Position numbers and translations under genes: made by a program. Source: Chelatococcus sambhunathii (GTDB taxonomy: Bacteria > Pseudomonadota > Alphaproteobacteria > Rhizobiales > Methylopilaceae). Taken from it: a DNA stretch of 64,000 bases. The DNA lies in contig JADBEO010000003.1 in the NCBI GenBank assembly GCA_031316315.1, forward strand, positions 1-64,000, given 5' to 3'. Of this stretch, positions 26,272-35,009 are shown in pieces. Within the stretch, counting starts at the first letter, position 1. Each line of letters starts with the position of its first letter. Below the pieces are notes generated by a model. That model was not told where the DNA came from, did not search any database, and saw only the letters and a list, made by a program, of their open reading frames with translations.

Positions 26272-26904
26272 ATGCTTCGCAAATTTGCTCCGGCGCTTTT
26301 CGCCGCCATGGTCAGCCTGCCGCTCTCCGCGGCCTTCGGCCCATCCGCTTTCGCCCAGAACGCCATGGGCGACCCAATCCGCGTCCGCGGCGCGATCGTG
26401 GATTTCAGTGGCCAGGTCCTGAAGGTGAAGACCCGGGAGGGCGAGACGGTCGACATCGCTCTGGCCCCCGGCTGGACCGTCTCGAGCGTGGCCCGCGCCA
26501 GCGTGAGCGACATCAAGCCCGGCGACTATGTCGGCGTCGCCTCGCTCCCCGAGAAGAACGGCGGCGACGGGGCGCTCGAGGTCCTGATCTTTCCCGCCGC
26601 GCTGAAGGGCCTCGGCGAGGGCAGCTACGGCTGGGATCTGAAGCCCAACAGCACCATGACCAACGCCACGGTCGCCGACGCGGTCAAGGACGTGAACGGC
26701 CGGTCCGTGACCGTCTCCTACCACGGCAAGGAGAAGAAGATCGCGATTCCGGACGGCACGCCCGTGGTCACGCTGGCGCCGGCGACCCAAGCCGACCTGA
26801 AGCCGGACGCGGTGGTCTTCGTTCAGGGCCAGAAGGCTCAGGACGGGGCGATCGCGGCCCAGAGAATCGTCGTAGGCAGCAACGGCGTCATCCCGCCGAT
26901 GTAA
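26272..26904 (+). CDS. Exported DUF5666-like protein
   Basis: A 210-residue exported protein. The signal peptide MLRKFAPALFAAMVSLPLSA runs to about AFAQ. Repeated OB-like beta segments follow: IRVRGAIVDFSGQVLKVKTR, IKPGDYVGVASLP, then VNGRSVTVSYHGKEKKIAIP and ADAVVFVQGQKAQDG-type blocks. It resembles DUF5666 domain proteins. It lies just upstream of the cytochrome b and molybdopterin oxidoreductase genes and may be a periplasmic partner. Confidence 0.6.
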   Translation: MLRKFAPALFAAMVSLPLSAAFGPSAFAQNAMGDPIRVRGAIVDFSGQVLKVKTREGETVDIALAPGWTVSSVARASVSDIKPGDYVGVASLPEKNGGDGALEVLIFPAALKGLGEGSYGWDLKPNSTMTNATVADAVKDVNGRSVTVSYHGKEKKIAIPDGTPVVTLAPATQADLKPDAVVFVQGQKAQDGAIAAQRIVVGSNGVIPPM

Positions 26905-27017
26905 GCCCGCGACGCCGGCCTGGCGCGCTGTCCCCCCGCGCCGGGCCGGTCGAGCATGCAAGCCCTCCGCCCCAGCTGCGCCCGCCCGATCGGCGCTCGG
27001 CTCTTCAGGATGGATCG

Positions 27018-27875
27018 ATGATCGAGCAAACCCAGGGCGCCCAGCCCGCGACGCGGGCGAGAACCGTCCTCATCCGGCGGCATTCCGTCATCACGCGGCT
27101 GACGCATTGGCTCAACGTGCTGTGCCTCGCCGTGCTCCTCGCCAGCGGACTTCAAATCTTCAACGCGTATCCGCGGCTGCATTGGGGCCAGTACGGCGCC
27201 GACGCCGATCCGGCGATACTCGAGATCTCCGCGCGCGGCGATCCGGGAGCTCCGCGCGGCGTCGTGACGGTCGCCGGCGCCTCGGTCGACACGACGGGCG
27301 TGCTCGGCCTGTCGAAGGCGGACGGCGAATGGACGCCCCGCGCCTTCCCGGCCTGGCTCACGCTGCCGTCCTATCAGGACCTCGCCGCGGGGCGGCGCTG
27401 GCACTTCTTCTTCGCCTGGGCGTTCGTCATCAACGGCCTGATCTACCTAGGCTACGGGCTCCTGAGCGGGCATCTCCGCCGTGACCTGGCTCCCGCCGCC
27501 GAAGAACTCGCGCCGCGCCACCTCTGGCGGGAGATCGTCGATCACGCGCGCCTGCGCTTTCCTTCGGGCGACGACGCCCGGCGTTACAATGCGCTGCAGA
27601 AGCTCGCCTATGTCGCCGTGCTCGCCGGACTGCTCCCCCTGATGGCGTTGACGGGCCTGACCATGTCGCCAGGCGTGGACGCGGCCTTTCCGATTCTTCT
27701 CGACATCTTCGGCGGGCGGCAGTCCGCCCGGACGATCCATTTCGTCACGGCCTCGCTGCTCGTCGCCTTTGTCCTCGTCCACGTCGCCATGGTGGTTCTC
27801 TCCGGCCCCTGGAACAACATGCGTTCCATGATCACGGGCCGCTACGCCATCCGGCGGAAAGGGCCTGACGCATGA
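27018..27875 (+). CDS. Di-haem cytochrome b561-family membrane subunit
   Basis: A 285-residue cytochrome b of the Ni-hydrogenase/formate-dehydrogenase-gamma type. RRHSVITRLTHWLNVLCLAV starts the first helix. Further haem-ligand candidates are the His of RRWHFFFAWAFVINGLIYL and those of TIHFVTASLLVAFVLVHVAM. It should pass electrons between the quinone pool and its partner, the molybdopterin oxidoreductase that overlaps it by 4 bases. The start ATG 27018 is chosen because residues upstream in the same frame are shadow sequence. Confidence 0.85.
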   Translation: MIEQTQGAQPATRARTVLIRRHSVITRLTHWLNVLCLAVLLASGLQIFNAYPRLHWGQYGADADPAILEISARGDPGAPRGVVTVAGASVDTTGVLGLSKADGEWTPRAFPAWLTLPSYQDLAAGRRWHFFFAWAFVINGLIYLGYGLLSGHLRRDLAPAAEELAPRHLWREIVDHARLRFPSGDDARRYNALQKLAYVAVLAGLLPLMALTGLTMSPGVDAAFPILLDIFGGRQSARTIHFVTASLLVAFVLVHVAMVVLSGPWNNMRSMITGRYAIRRKGPDA

Positions 27876-28645
27876 TCCGCCTCACACGCCGCCGGCTCCT
27901 GATCGGGAGCGGCCTCGGAGCGGGCGCGCTCGCTCTTGGAGGCTGCGACCTGCTGGAGCCGAACGATCGGACCCAGGCGGTCCTTCGCTCCGCCGAGACG
28001 CTGACGATGAAGGTCCAGAGACTGCTTCAGGGTCGAGGGGCGCTTGCTCGGGAGTACTCGGAGGCGGACATTTCACCGACGTTCCGCGTGAACGGGACGA
28101 GCGCGCCCGACAGCGACGCGTATGCGCGGCTCCTCGAAGGCAAGTTCGTGGACTGGCGGCTGAGGATCGACGGCCTCGTCGAGCGGCCGCAGGCGTTCTC
28201 GCTGGCGGAGCTGAAGGCGCTTCCGGCGCGCACCCAGATCACCCGTCACGATTGCGTCGAGGGGTGGAGCGCCATCGGCAAATGGACGGGAGTTCCGCTC
28301 GCAAGCCTGCTGACTGCGGCCGGGATCAAGCCTCCGGCGCGCTACGTCGTGTTCCATTGCGCCGACGAGCTGGAGAAGACCCTCGACGGCAGCGGCCGCT
28401 ACTATGAAAGCGTCGATCTGATCGACGCCTTCCACCCGCAGACGATCCTCGCCTACGCGATGAACGGCCAGGACCTGTCCGTGGGCCATGGCGCGCCGCT
28501 GCGCCTGCGGGTCGAGCGCCAGCTCGGCTACAAACAGGCGAAGTATCTGATGCGCATCGAGGCCGTCGACAGCTTCGCCTCCTTCTGGGGCGGCGGCGGC
28601 GGTTACTGGGAGGACCGCGGCTACGAGTGGTACGCTGGGATCTGA
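27872..28645 (+). CDS. Tat-exported molybdopterin oxidoreductase (sulfite oxidase fold)
   Basis: A 257-residue protein with a Tat signal (TRRRLLIGSGLGAGALALGG) ending in a lipobox-like LGGC, so it may be a membrane-anchored lipoprotein. The oxidoreductase molybdopterin domain follows, with the Mo-ligand Cys (about 128) in ITRHDCVEGWSAIGKWTG. It also shows RYVVFHCADE and HGAPLRLRVERQLGYKQAKY. It is related to MsrP (YedY) and other sulfite oxidase-fold enzymes. It is coupled to the cytochrome b subunit. The substrate is not evident. Confidence 0.85.
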   Translation: MIRLTRRRLLIGSGLGAGALALGGCDLLEPNDRTQAVLRSAETLTMKVQRLLQGRGALAREYSEADISPTFRVNGTSAPDSDAYARLLEGKFVDWRLRIDGLVERPQAFSLAELKALPARTQITRHDCVEGWSAIGKWTGVPLASLLTAAGIKPPARYVVFHCADELEKTLDGSGRYYESVDLIDAFHPQTILAYAMNGQDLSVGHGAPLRLRVERQLGYKQAKYLMRIEAVDSFASFWGGGGGYWEDRGYEWYAGI

Positions 28646-28842
28646 GCGGCGGCGCACGCCGTGGCGGAGGCGGGCGCGCTCAAGCGCTTAGCCACAACAC
28701 TCTTGATCGAGAGAAGCGCCGCCGTGACCGCGGCGGGATTCCTCTCTCGGCGGACGGTCCGGCGCCCGGTCAAACGGGCGGCCCGAGAGCAAACGGCCGC
28801 TAAACACGACGCGGCCTCATTTTCCTACACTCGAGGATCTCA

Positions 28843-29682
28843 ATGGCCTCTAAAAGCAAGACGTTTCTGATCACCGGCGTGAGCTCCGGCCTCGGCCGCT
28901 CATTTGCCAAGGCTGCGCTGGACGTTGGCCATCAGGTCGCCGGCACGGTCCGCAGTCCCGAGGCCGCGCGCTTGTTCGAGACGCTCGCGCCGGGCCGCGC
29001 GATCGCCGTCCAGCTCGACATCACGGATTTTGACGCCATGCCAGCCACGGTCGCCCAGGTGGAGCGGCGCCTCGGCCCCGTCGACGTGCTGGTCAACAAC
29101 GCCGGCTATGGCCACGAAGGCGCTCTGGAGGAGTCCACGATGGAGGATCTCCGCCGCCAGTTCGACGTCAACGTCTTCGGGGCGGTCGCGCTGATCAAGG
29201 CCGTACTTCCCGGCATGCGCAGCCGGCGCGGCGGCCGGATCGTCAACGTCACCTCCATGGGCGGCTTTATCACCATGCCCGGGATCAGCGTCTACTGCGG
29301 CAGCAAGTTCGCTCTGGAGGGCATCTCGGAAGCCCTCGGCAAAGAGGTCGCGCCGTTCAACGTGCATGTGACCGCCCTCGCGCCCGGGCAGTTCCGCACC
29401 GACTGGGCCGGGCGATCGATGCAGCGCAGCCCGCGTAGCATCGCCGATTACGACGCTGTCATGGATCCGCTGCGCGCCGCGAGACAGGCGAAGAGTGGGA
29501 GCCAGCCGGGAGATCCCGCCAAGGCGGCCCAGGCGCTTCTCAAGCTGGTGGAAGCGGCCGCGCCGCCGGTCCGGCTCTATCTCGGCGAAGATGCGCTGGA
29601 GCTGGTCGAACGGAAGATCGACCAGATGAAAAAGGAGATGACCGATTGGGCGCACGTTTCGCGCTCGACAGGCTTCAGGTGA
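28843..29682 (+). CDS. Short-chain dehydrogenase/reductase
   Basis: A 279-residue classical SDR: FLITGVSSGLGRSFAKAAL, VLVNNAGYGHEGALEE, VNVTSMGG and YCGSKFALEGISEALGKEV (YxxxK). It is a paralogue-like relative of the gene at 20074, with the same C-terminal PGDPAKAAQALLKLVE block. It is preceded by an AT-richer leader with GAGGATCTCA. Substrate unknown. Confidence 0.87.
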   Translation: MASKSKTFLITGVSSGLGRSFAKAALDVGHQVAGTVRSPEAARLFETLAPGRAIAVQLDITDFDAMPATVAQVERRLGPVDVLVNNAGYGHEGALEESTMEDLRRQFDVNVFGAVALIKAVLPGMRSRRGGRIVNVTSMGGFITMPGISVYCGSKFALEGISEALGKEVAPFNVHVTALAPGQFRTDWAGRSMQRSPRSIADYDAVMDPLRAARQAKSGSQPGDPAKAAQALLKLVEAAAPPVRLYLGEDALELVERKIDQMKKEMTDWAHVSRSTGFR

Positions 29683-29776
29683 GGCGACGGCTTTAGAATG
29701 TCATGCGCGGGCCTCTCAAGGACGCCGCCCTCATCCTGACGGAGCGTTGGCTCTACCCCCGGGAGTGATAAAGACG

Positions 29777-30211
29777 ATGAAGATGCAAAGCGCGATTAGG
29801 ATCCTTGTGGCCGGCGGCCTCGCCTTCGCGGGCCGCGAGTGCGCGTTGGCGGACCCGCGCGCAAACACCGAAGCTCCCGCCTTCTGGGGAGCGCCGACGG
29901 TGGACGGTGGAAAATGCTGCGGAACTCTCGGAGAGGTTCGAGAGAACATTGATCGGATCGACGCCGCTCTCATCGCACTGATGGCGGAACGCGGTCGCTA
30001 CGTGCACGAAGCCGCCCGGTTTAAGCCGAACCCGGCCGCCGTCGAGGACAAGGCTCGGGTCGAGGCGATCATCCGCAAGGTCCGAAGGCTCGCCGAGGTG
30101 CGGAAGCTGAACCCCGACGTCGCGGAGACGACGTATCGGGCGATGACCGCAGGCTTCGCCGAGGACGAGCGCCGTGTCGCCGCCGAGATGATGCGCCATC
30201 CGGCGCGCTGA
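29777..30211 (+). CDS. Exported chorismate mutase (AroQ class)
   Basis: A 144-residue protein. An N-terminal signal (MKMQSAIRILVAGGLAFAG...CALADP) is followed by an all-helical chorismate mutase II domain: GEVRENIDRIDAALIALMAE, RGRYVHEAARFK and VRRLAEVRKLNPDVAETTYR. The conserved Arg, Glu and Lys layout suits conversion of chorismate to prephenate or an isochorismate lyase activity. Export is unusual because the shikimate pathway is cytosolic. ATG 29777 is chosen to give a compact signal peptide. Confidence 0.75.
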   Translation: MKMQSAIRILVAGGLAFAGRECALADPRANTEAPAFWGAPTVDGGKCCGTLGEVRENIDRIDAALIALMAERGRYVHEAARFKPNPAAVEDKARVEAIIRKVRRLAEVRKLNPDVAETTYRAMTAGFAEDERRVAAEMMRHPAR

Positions 30212-30392
30212 AGCCCTGACGTCTGGCGCCGGAGAGGGTCGCGATCGATACTCATGATCAGGGTCGCAGCTTCACGCGCATAGACCCGCGCGAGGCTAGT
30301 CCGCGCCCCAGCGCTGTTGTCCTCCTCCCATGGCCCGAACGTCCGCTTGTCACGCTAGTCGTTACTTCCGCTGCCGGCGCGCCTCGGCAGTT

Positions 30393-31004
30393 TCACGATT
30401 TGCTGTCTGTTTGCGTGTACTGCTCTGGATGCAGCATGTAGCGCCTCACGAGGAACTTGATAGAGTGCTGCCATGACTCGTCATTGTTGCCGCGCAGGTC
30501 GACGCTCTTCACGAACACCTGCTTCCCAGTCTTCACGTCAGCCATGTAGACGTTGAGATTCAGGATCAGCTCCGAGACCTTCTGAACCTCGATCCAGGCA
30601 ACCTGGTCGACGCCGACCTCCTTGCCGTAGCCGAGTTCGCAGCCTCCGCACTCGCCCATCTTTTGGTCCTTGGTAATTCGCTCCTGGATTGCGGGGTCGA
30701 CGGGCTTAAAGCTGTACCTCCCGGACTTCTCGAGCATTAACTTGAAGGTATCGACCATGGCCGTCATCCGGCGGCGTTCGGCGTCGCTCGTCGGAACCCA
30801 TTCGGCGTGGTCGTTTTGGAAGTAGGTGTTTAAGACCGCGGCCGAGACCGCCTGATCGGCCCGAGCGGTCGTGGGGGCGATGGCTAGGGCCAACGCCGCC
30901 AGTAGCGGCGCGAAGCGCGCGGCGCGGAGTCTTTGAGTCAGGACCCGCCGCCTGCCGCCTTGCGGGGCGTGCTCCTTGCCTCGTATTTGTTCGATGCTGG
31001 TCAT
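30393..31004 (-). CDS. Exported DUF2380/DUF3280-like protein
   Basis: A 203-residue protein. A basic N-terminus and signal (FAPLLAALALAIAPTTARAD) are followed by SAAVLNTYFQNDHAEWVPTS, a domain with CGGCELGYGKEVGVDQVAWI and LNLNVYMADVKTGKQVFVKS, and SWQHSIKFLVRRYML. This is the DUF2380/DUF3280 pattern, a periplasmic family often found near alcohol- or methanol-oxidation genes. Function unknown. It looks monocistronic. Confidence 0.7.
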   Translation of the reverse strand: MTSIEQIRGKEHAPQGGRRRVLTQRLRAARFAPLLAALALAIAPTTARADQAVSAAVLNTYFQNDHAEWVPTSDAERRRMTAMVDTFKLMLEKSGRYSFKPVDPAIQERITKDQKMGECGGCELGYGKEVGVDQVAWIEVQKVSELILNLNVYMADVKTGKQVFVKSVDLRGNNDESWQHSIKFLVRRYMLHPEQYTQTDSKS

Positions 31005-31719
31005 GCTCGTCTCCTGAAAAATTCGGTGGCACGATCCCGCCGCGCTCTAAATGGCAACGTCGTGCGGATGCGGAGGTTCGTTGCACTCCGGGCCGGACTA
31101 CCGCGCCGGCTGATGCCGAATGGACTCGTTCTCTAATATTCTAATGAAACCCATGCCGCCCTGGCCGAAGGCAAGCTACAGACAGGCTGATGGAAGACGA
31201 GGGTGAAGCCGTGGAGCGCGCCGTAACGTCCGCTGTCAGCCGAAGCGTCAGCAACCCCTTCTGGCGCGGCGGTCAGAAAGCATCAGTTTCCGATCCGAAC
31301 GGCGCGCAGAGACGGCCGCTTCTCTCAGGAAGCTCAGCTTCCTGAAGACCACGCTGGCCTTCAAAATGATCTCTGTGGTGAGGCTTGTCGCCAAGCGGTC
31401 TATCGGGCAAGCCGTCAGTGGACAAAGCTCGACGAGAAAGCGCTGCTGGAACCGGCTACGGTTTTTTGCGCTTCAGCTTCCAGAGGCCAGCGCATCGTTC
31501 GAGAACGTCATGCCGGGAGCTGATTCACTGGTGATGGCTGACAGTTCTCAGGCCTGCTGACGGAGATGATCGATGTCCTGTCAAGCAGGCGCTCGCCCAC
31601 TCATCCCGCTGGATGTTCGATTTTCGGAGGAAGCCTGCGGACCGCTCCTGGGCCGCTGCGGCCGCGTTTGCCGGATCTGACCCGTCTGGACGTGCAACAC
31701 ATCTGCGTCCGGCAAGCGG
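31005..31719. other. 715-base gap without a convincing gene
   Basis: This holds only short open frames on both strands, none with a recognisable family. A near-perfect inverted repeat CAGGAAGCT-C-AGCTTCCTG lies at 31326-31344. The stretch is less GC-rich than its flanks and reads like degraded DNA, with out-of-frame fragments such as KLDEKALLEPATVF around 31427-31470, but I cannot identify the source. The promoter of the DUF2380 gene should lie at its left end. Confidence 0.4.
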
Positions 31720-32280
31720 CTAAGTTCTGGTTCTGGCACCCGCCGGCCCAGCCTCCTCGCCAGCCACTCGCACGCGGCGGCGCGCAATCCACGAGATCAG
31801 ACGGTTGTCGACTGCGTACGGGCCACTGCCGCCGATGACAAGCGATAGGATTCCAGCGACATAGAGCAGATCGGCTTCGTAGCCCGGCTGCCCAAACTGT
31901 GCGCCGGCCGGCGTCACGGCGAGCAGTTTCACCGAACTGAAACCGTAGGGCAGGTGAACCGTCAAAGCGGCGAACAGCAGGATCACGATCATCGGAAGCG
32001 CGAAAAGCGGGACCAGCGCCCCCAGTAGAAGAGAAAGCCCTCCGAATATCTCAAAGAAGATTACCACCAACGACATGAAGTGCGGCTCGGGAACGCCCAT
32101 TGCCGAGAGGATGCCGGCGAAATGGTCGGGGCCTCTCGCGAGCTTTGCAAATCCGTGAGCCGCGAAGCCGTATCCCATGATCAATCTGATGGGGATCGGC
32201 CACCACATTGAGAGGGCGGCGGAGAGTCCTCCGCTTCGAGTCGCTTGCGAGGTCGATTGGCGTTCGGCGCCGAACAGCAT
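31720..32280 (-). CDS. DoxX-family membrane protein
   Basis: A 186-residue integral membrane protein with the four-helix DoxX layout: PIRLIMGYGFAAHGFAKLAR, FMSLVVIFFEIFGGLSLLLG, FALPMIVILLFAALTVHL and DLLYVAGILSLVIGG. DoxX proteins are linked to thiosulfate:quinone oxidation in archaea and to redox stress in bacteria; the exact role here is unknown. The start at 32280 has AAGGGG nine bases upstream. It is divergent from the QseB-like regulator. Confidence 0.8.
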   Translation of the reverse strand: MLFGAERQSTSQATRSGGLSAALSMWWPIPIRLIMGYGFAAHGFAKLARGPDHFAGILSAMGVPEPHFMSLVVIFFEIFGGLSLLLGALVPLFALPMIVILLFAALTVHLPYGFSSVKLLAVTPAGAQFGQPGYEADLLYVAGILSLVIGGSGPYAVDNRLISWIARRRVRVAGEEAGPAGARTRT

Positions 32281-32463
32281 GACGTTCATCCCCTTCTGAA
32301 TTCTCAAAGGCCGGCTCCGAGCGGCGACCGTCCGGCTCCGCCGTGTGCCGAGATCGCCGGCCGATCCGCGTCGGTCGGCCGGCGTGTAGCGTTTCGCGCC
32401 GCGCGAACGAAGGAACGAGGAACCGTCGAAGGCGCTGCTGCGACGCCCTCCTTCGGGCGCCGC

Positions 32464-32480
32464 CTTAAGCCAGCCTTAAG
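32464..32480. promoter_or_regulatory. Tandem PmrA/QseB-type operator
   Basis: CTTAAG-N5-CTTAAG, a direct repeat with 11-bp spacing, is the layout recognised by PmrA/QseB-like OmpR-family regulators. It lies 35 bases before the regulator's start codon and may serve both the two-component operon (autoregulation) and the divergent doxX gene. Confidence 0.65.
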
Positions 32481-32514
32481 CCGGCGGACGGAAGCGGCGG
32501 CCAAGGAGCTGCGC

Positions 32515-33177
32515 ATGAGAATCCTCGTGGTCGAAGACGACGCCATCCTGTTGGACGGTCTCAGGGTTGGACTTGAGCTCGCTGGCCTGACGATCGACGC
32601 CGTATCGACATGCGCCGACGCCGCCGTCGCGCTGTCCACCAGCGCTTTCGACGCTGTGGTGCTCGATCGAATGCTTCCCGACGGATCGGGACTCGATGTT
32701 CTGCGTCGTGTGCGAAGGTCGGGAGACCGCACCCCGATCATTCTGCTCACGGCGCTGAACGAGACCGCGAACCGGATCGAAGGGCTGGACGCCGGCGGCG
32801 ACGATTATCTCGGCAAGCCCTTCGACCTCGAAGAGCTCGCCGCACGCCTGCGGTCTATCGCGCGGCGCGGTGCCGGACGCGCCTCGGCCACGATGGAATG
32901 GCGGGACCTCGTCGTCGACCCCGCAGCCCGTCTCGTGCTGCTTCGGGGAGACCGGGTCGACGTCTCAAGGAGAGAGTTCGCGATCCTGACGGCCCTGATG
33001 GAGCGGCCCGGAACGATCAGGTCTCGCGCTGATCTGGAGGAGCGCCTTTATGGCTGGGACGGCGAGGTCGAGAGCAATGCCGTCGAGGTCCACATCCACC
33101 ATCTGCGCGCCAAGCTCGGCCGCCGCACGATCGAGACCGTGCGTGGCCTCGGCTACAGGATCGGCGGCGAAAGATGA
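32515..33177 (+). CDS. OmpR/PhoB-family response regulator (QseB/PmrA-like)
   Basis: A 220-residue regulator. The receiver has MRILVVEDDAILLDGL, phospho-Asp (about 51) in VLDRMLPDGSG, LLTALNE and GKPFDLEEL. The C-terminal winged helix has RREFAILTALMERPG, LEERLYGWDGEVESNAVEVH and HHLRAKLG...TVRGLGYRIG. It is closest in style to QseB/PmrA/TctD. AAGGAG lies upstream of the ATG. It overlaps the kinase gene by 4 bases. Confidence 0.9.
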   Translation: MRILVVEDDAILLDGLRVGLELAGLTIDAVSTCADAAVALSTSAFDAVVLDRMLPDGSGLDVLRRVRRSGDRTPIILLTALNETANRIEGLDAGGDDYLGKPFDLEELAARLRSIARRGAGRASATMEWRDLVVDPAARLVLLRGDRVDVSRREFAILTALMERPGTIRSRADLEERLYGWDGEVESNAVEVHIHHLRAKLGRRTIETVRGLGYRIGGER

Positions 33178-34529
33178 GGAGCTCCCTTCGCTCGCGGCTC
33201 TTCTCGGCGCTTCTCCTCGCCACCGGCGCCGTGTGGCTCACCGCGGCGCTCTGGATTGACCTCGGCGCGCGCGCGGAGGTCGAACAGGTCCTCGATAACC
33301 GGCTGCAGGACGCGGCTCACATGGTGGGTTCGCTGATTTCGAGCGGAAGGCTGCCGACCGACGGGCTGAACCGAAATCCGGCTGCGCTTCTCCCAGATGC
33401 AGGACCTTACATGCATCAACTCTCCTGCCAGATCTGGTCGTTCGACGACCGGCTCCTCGCTCGCTCTGGCGGCGCTCCGGAAACCAGGTTCGCGAACGGC
33501 GGGACGGGTTTCTCCGAGCAGGAGATCAACGGTGAGATGTGGCGGGTCTATGCGCTGGAAGATCCCGCCAACGGTTTTCGCGTGCTCGTCGGCGACCGGC
33601 TGAGCCTGAGGGAGGGTCTGGTCACAGATCTGATCAAGGGTCTTCTCTGGCCGGCGGTCGTCATACTGCCTGCGCTTGGAGCGATCCTCTGGGTCAGCGT
33701 CGGCCGCGGCCTGGCGCCATTGCGGCGGATCGCCGGCGATCTGTCCAGGCGTGACGGCGAGGACATGAGCCAAATCGAAGCGGCGTCAGTTCCACGCGAA
33801 ATCCGGCCGCTGACGACCGCGCTCAACGGCTTGTTCGCCAAGGTGGAAGCGGCGCGGCGGCACGAACGGGAGATTACGGCCTTCGCCGCCCACGAGCTGC
33901 GCACCCCGCTTGCGGGGCTCAAGACCCAGGCGCAAATCGCGCTGATGAGCGAGGATCGCGACGTTCGCGGCAACGCGCTTCGGCAGATCCTTCGGTCCGT
34001 AGACAGGACAGGCCGCTTGGTCAGCCAGCTTCTTGCGCTCGCAAGGCTCGACTCGGCGCCTCCCGCGAGGAAGGAGGACGTGGAGATCGGCGCGGCGCTC
34101 GACGAAGCCGTCGAGTTCAGCCGGATGGCGGGGCCCGACGTGGCCGTGGAGATCGGTTCGGACCTGCGCGGCGTCATCGCTCGCGTGCCTAGGGAGGCTC
34201 TTGATCTCGTCTTGCGCAACCTGACGGAAAACGCCTTCGCGCACACGCCCCCGGGCGGAACGATCCGCTGGCGGCGCGGTGCCGCTGAGACGACGATCGA
34301 GCTGTGGGACGAGGGGCCGGGCGTGCCGGAAACCGACCTGCCGTTCCTGACGCGACGGTTTTTTCGGGGAGCGGCGCTTTCGACGCCGGGCAGCGGTCTC
34401 GGGCTCACGATCGCGGAAGCCGCGGCCGCGCAGTGCGGCGCGAGCTTGACCCTGGCGAACGGCCCGCGAGGCGGACTGATCGCGAGCGTGGTTTTCGAGG
34501 ATGAATCTTCTCTGGAGGTCGCGACTTAA
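33174..34529 (+). CDS. Sensor histidine kinase (QseC/PmrB-like)
   Basis: A 451-residue kinase. TM1 (FSALLLATGAVWLTAALW) and TM2 (LLWPAVVILPALGAILWVSV, about 160-180) flank a periplasmic sensor of about 125 residues. HAMP, then the H-box ITAFAAHELRTPLAGLKTQ (His about 240), the N-box LRNLTENAFAHTPPGG and G-boxes DEGPGVP and GSGLGLTIAEAAA. It is the cognate kinase of the preceding regulator. Its stop codon lies inside the second tandem CTTAAG-type site, so its 3' end doubles as the promoter region of the next gene. Confidence 0.9.
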   Translation: MRSSLRSRLFSALLLATGAVWLTAALWIDLGARAEVEQVLDNRLQDAAHMVGSLISSGRLPTDGLNRNPAALLPDAGPYMHQLSCQIWSFDDRLLARSGGAPETRFANGGTGFSEQEINGEMWRVYALEDPANGFRVLVGDRLSLREGLVTDLIKGLLWPAVVILPALGAILWVSVGRGLAPLRRIAGDLSRRDGEDMSQIEAASVPREIRPLTTALNGLFAKVEAARRHEREITAFAAHELRTPLAGLKTQAQIALMSEDRDVRGNALRQILRSVDRTGRLVSQLLALARLDSAPPARKEDVEIGAALDEAVEFSRMAGPDVAVEIGSDLRGVIARVPREALDLVLRNLTENAFAHTPPGGTIRWRRGAAETTIELWDEGPGVPETDLPFLTRRFFRGAALSTPGSGLGLTIAEAAAAQCGASLTLANGPRGGLIASVVFEDESSLEVAT

Positions 34530-34541
34530 GGTCAGCATAAG
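34525..34541 (+). promoter_or_regulatory. Second tandem PmrA/QseB-type site
   Basis: CTTAAG-GTCAG-CATAAG repeats the 11-bp-spaced layout seen at 32464, with one mismatch in the second half. It overlaps the kinase stop codon and lies 54 bases before the start of the small exported gene at 34595, a fitting place for an activator site. Confidence 0.55.
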
Positions 34542-34594
34542 CTTCAAGATCCACGTGTCTCCACACGATCAATACAGGATCGATGGAGAACAGT

Positions 34595-34891
34595 ATGAAA
34601 TACCTGACCGCGAATGCTTTGTTTATGGGACTCGCGCTTGTCGTTCCGATTGTGACGGTTGCGAGCTCGCAAACGGCTTCGGCAGCGGGAGTGAAGCTGG
34701 AACGTGTTGGACAGCAGGTTCCTTTCTCGGAAGAGCACAAGCGTCGCCCCGCAAATCACCCTTTGAGCCAGGACGATCTCATCGGCACGTCGCTGCGCCG
34801 GCCCCCCGACTCAAATCCCACTTCCCGTCCGTCCTTCGTGCCGCGCGATGACAGCTGGATGGTCTGGGACGGAAACAAGAACAACGGCTAA
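34595..34891 (+). CDS. Small exported protein with C-terminal WDGNKNNG
   Basis: A 98-residue protein. The signal peptide MKYLTANALFMGLALVVPIV runs to about ASAAG. A hydrophilic, Pro-rich, probably unstructured middle ends WMVWDGNKNNG. ATG 34595 has GGAGA a few bases upstream; an in-frame ATG at 34583 is less well placed. Its C-terminus matches that of the protein at 25645, while the rest does not. It sits directly after the QseBC-like operon under a matching operator. No family recognised. Confidence 0.72.
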   Translation: MKYLTANALFMGLALVVPIVTVASSQTASAAGVKLERVGQQVPFSEEHKRRPANHPLSQDDLIGTSLRRPPDSNPTSRPSFVPRDDSWMVWDGNKNNG

Positions 34892-35009
34892 GCGAGGACC
34901 GGCAGGCCGGACTCTTCGGAGGCTGGCCCGCCTGCTCATCGGCTGACGTGACGCCCCTGAAACTCCTCCACTCATAGCTAGAGTCCGCCCCAGAACGAGG
35001 GACGGACGG

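Noticed and set aside
26106-27017. Upstream in-frame extension of the cytochrome b gene
   Set aside because: It overlaps the exported DUF5666-like gene in another frame and is Arg-rich shadow sequence; ATG 27018 begins the conserved part.
31366-31838. Short open frames in the 31.0-31.7 kb gap
   Set aside because: No ribosome-binding sites, no family motifs, and overlapping frames on both strands look equally poor.
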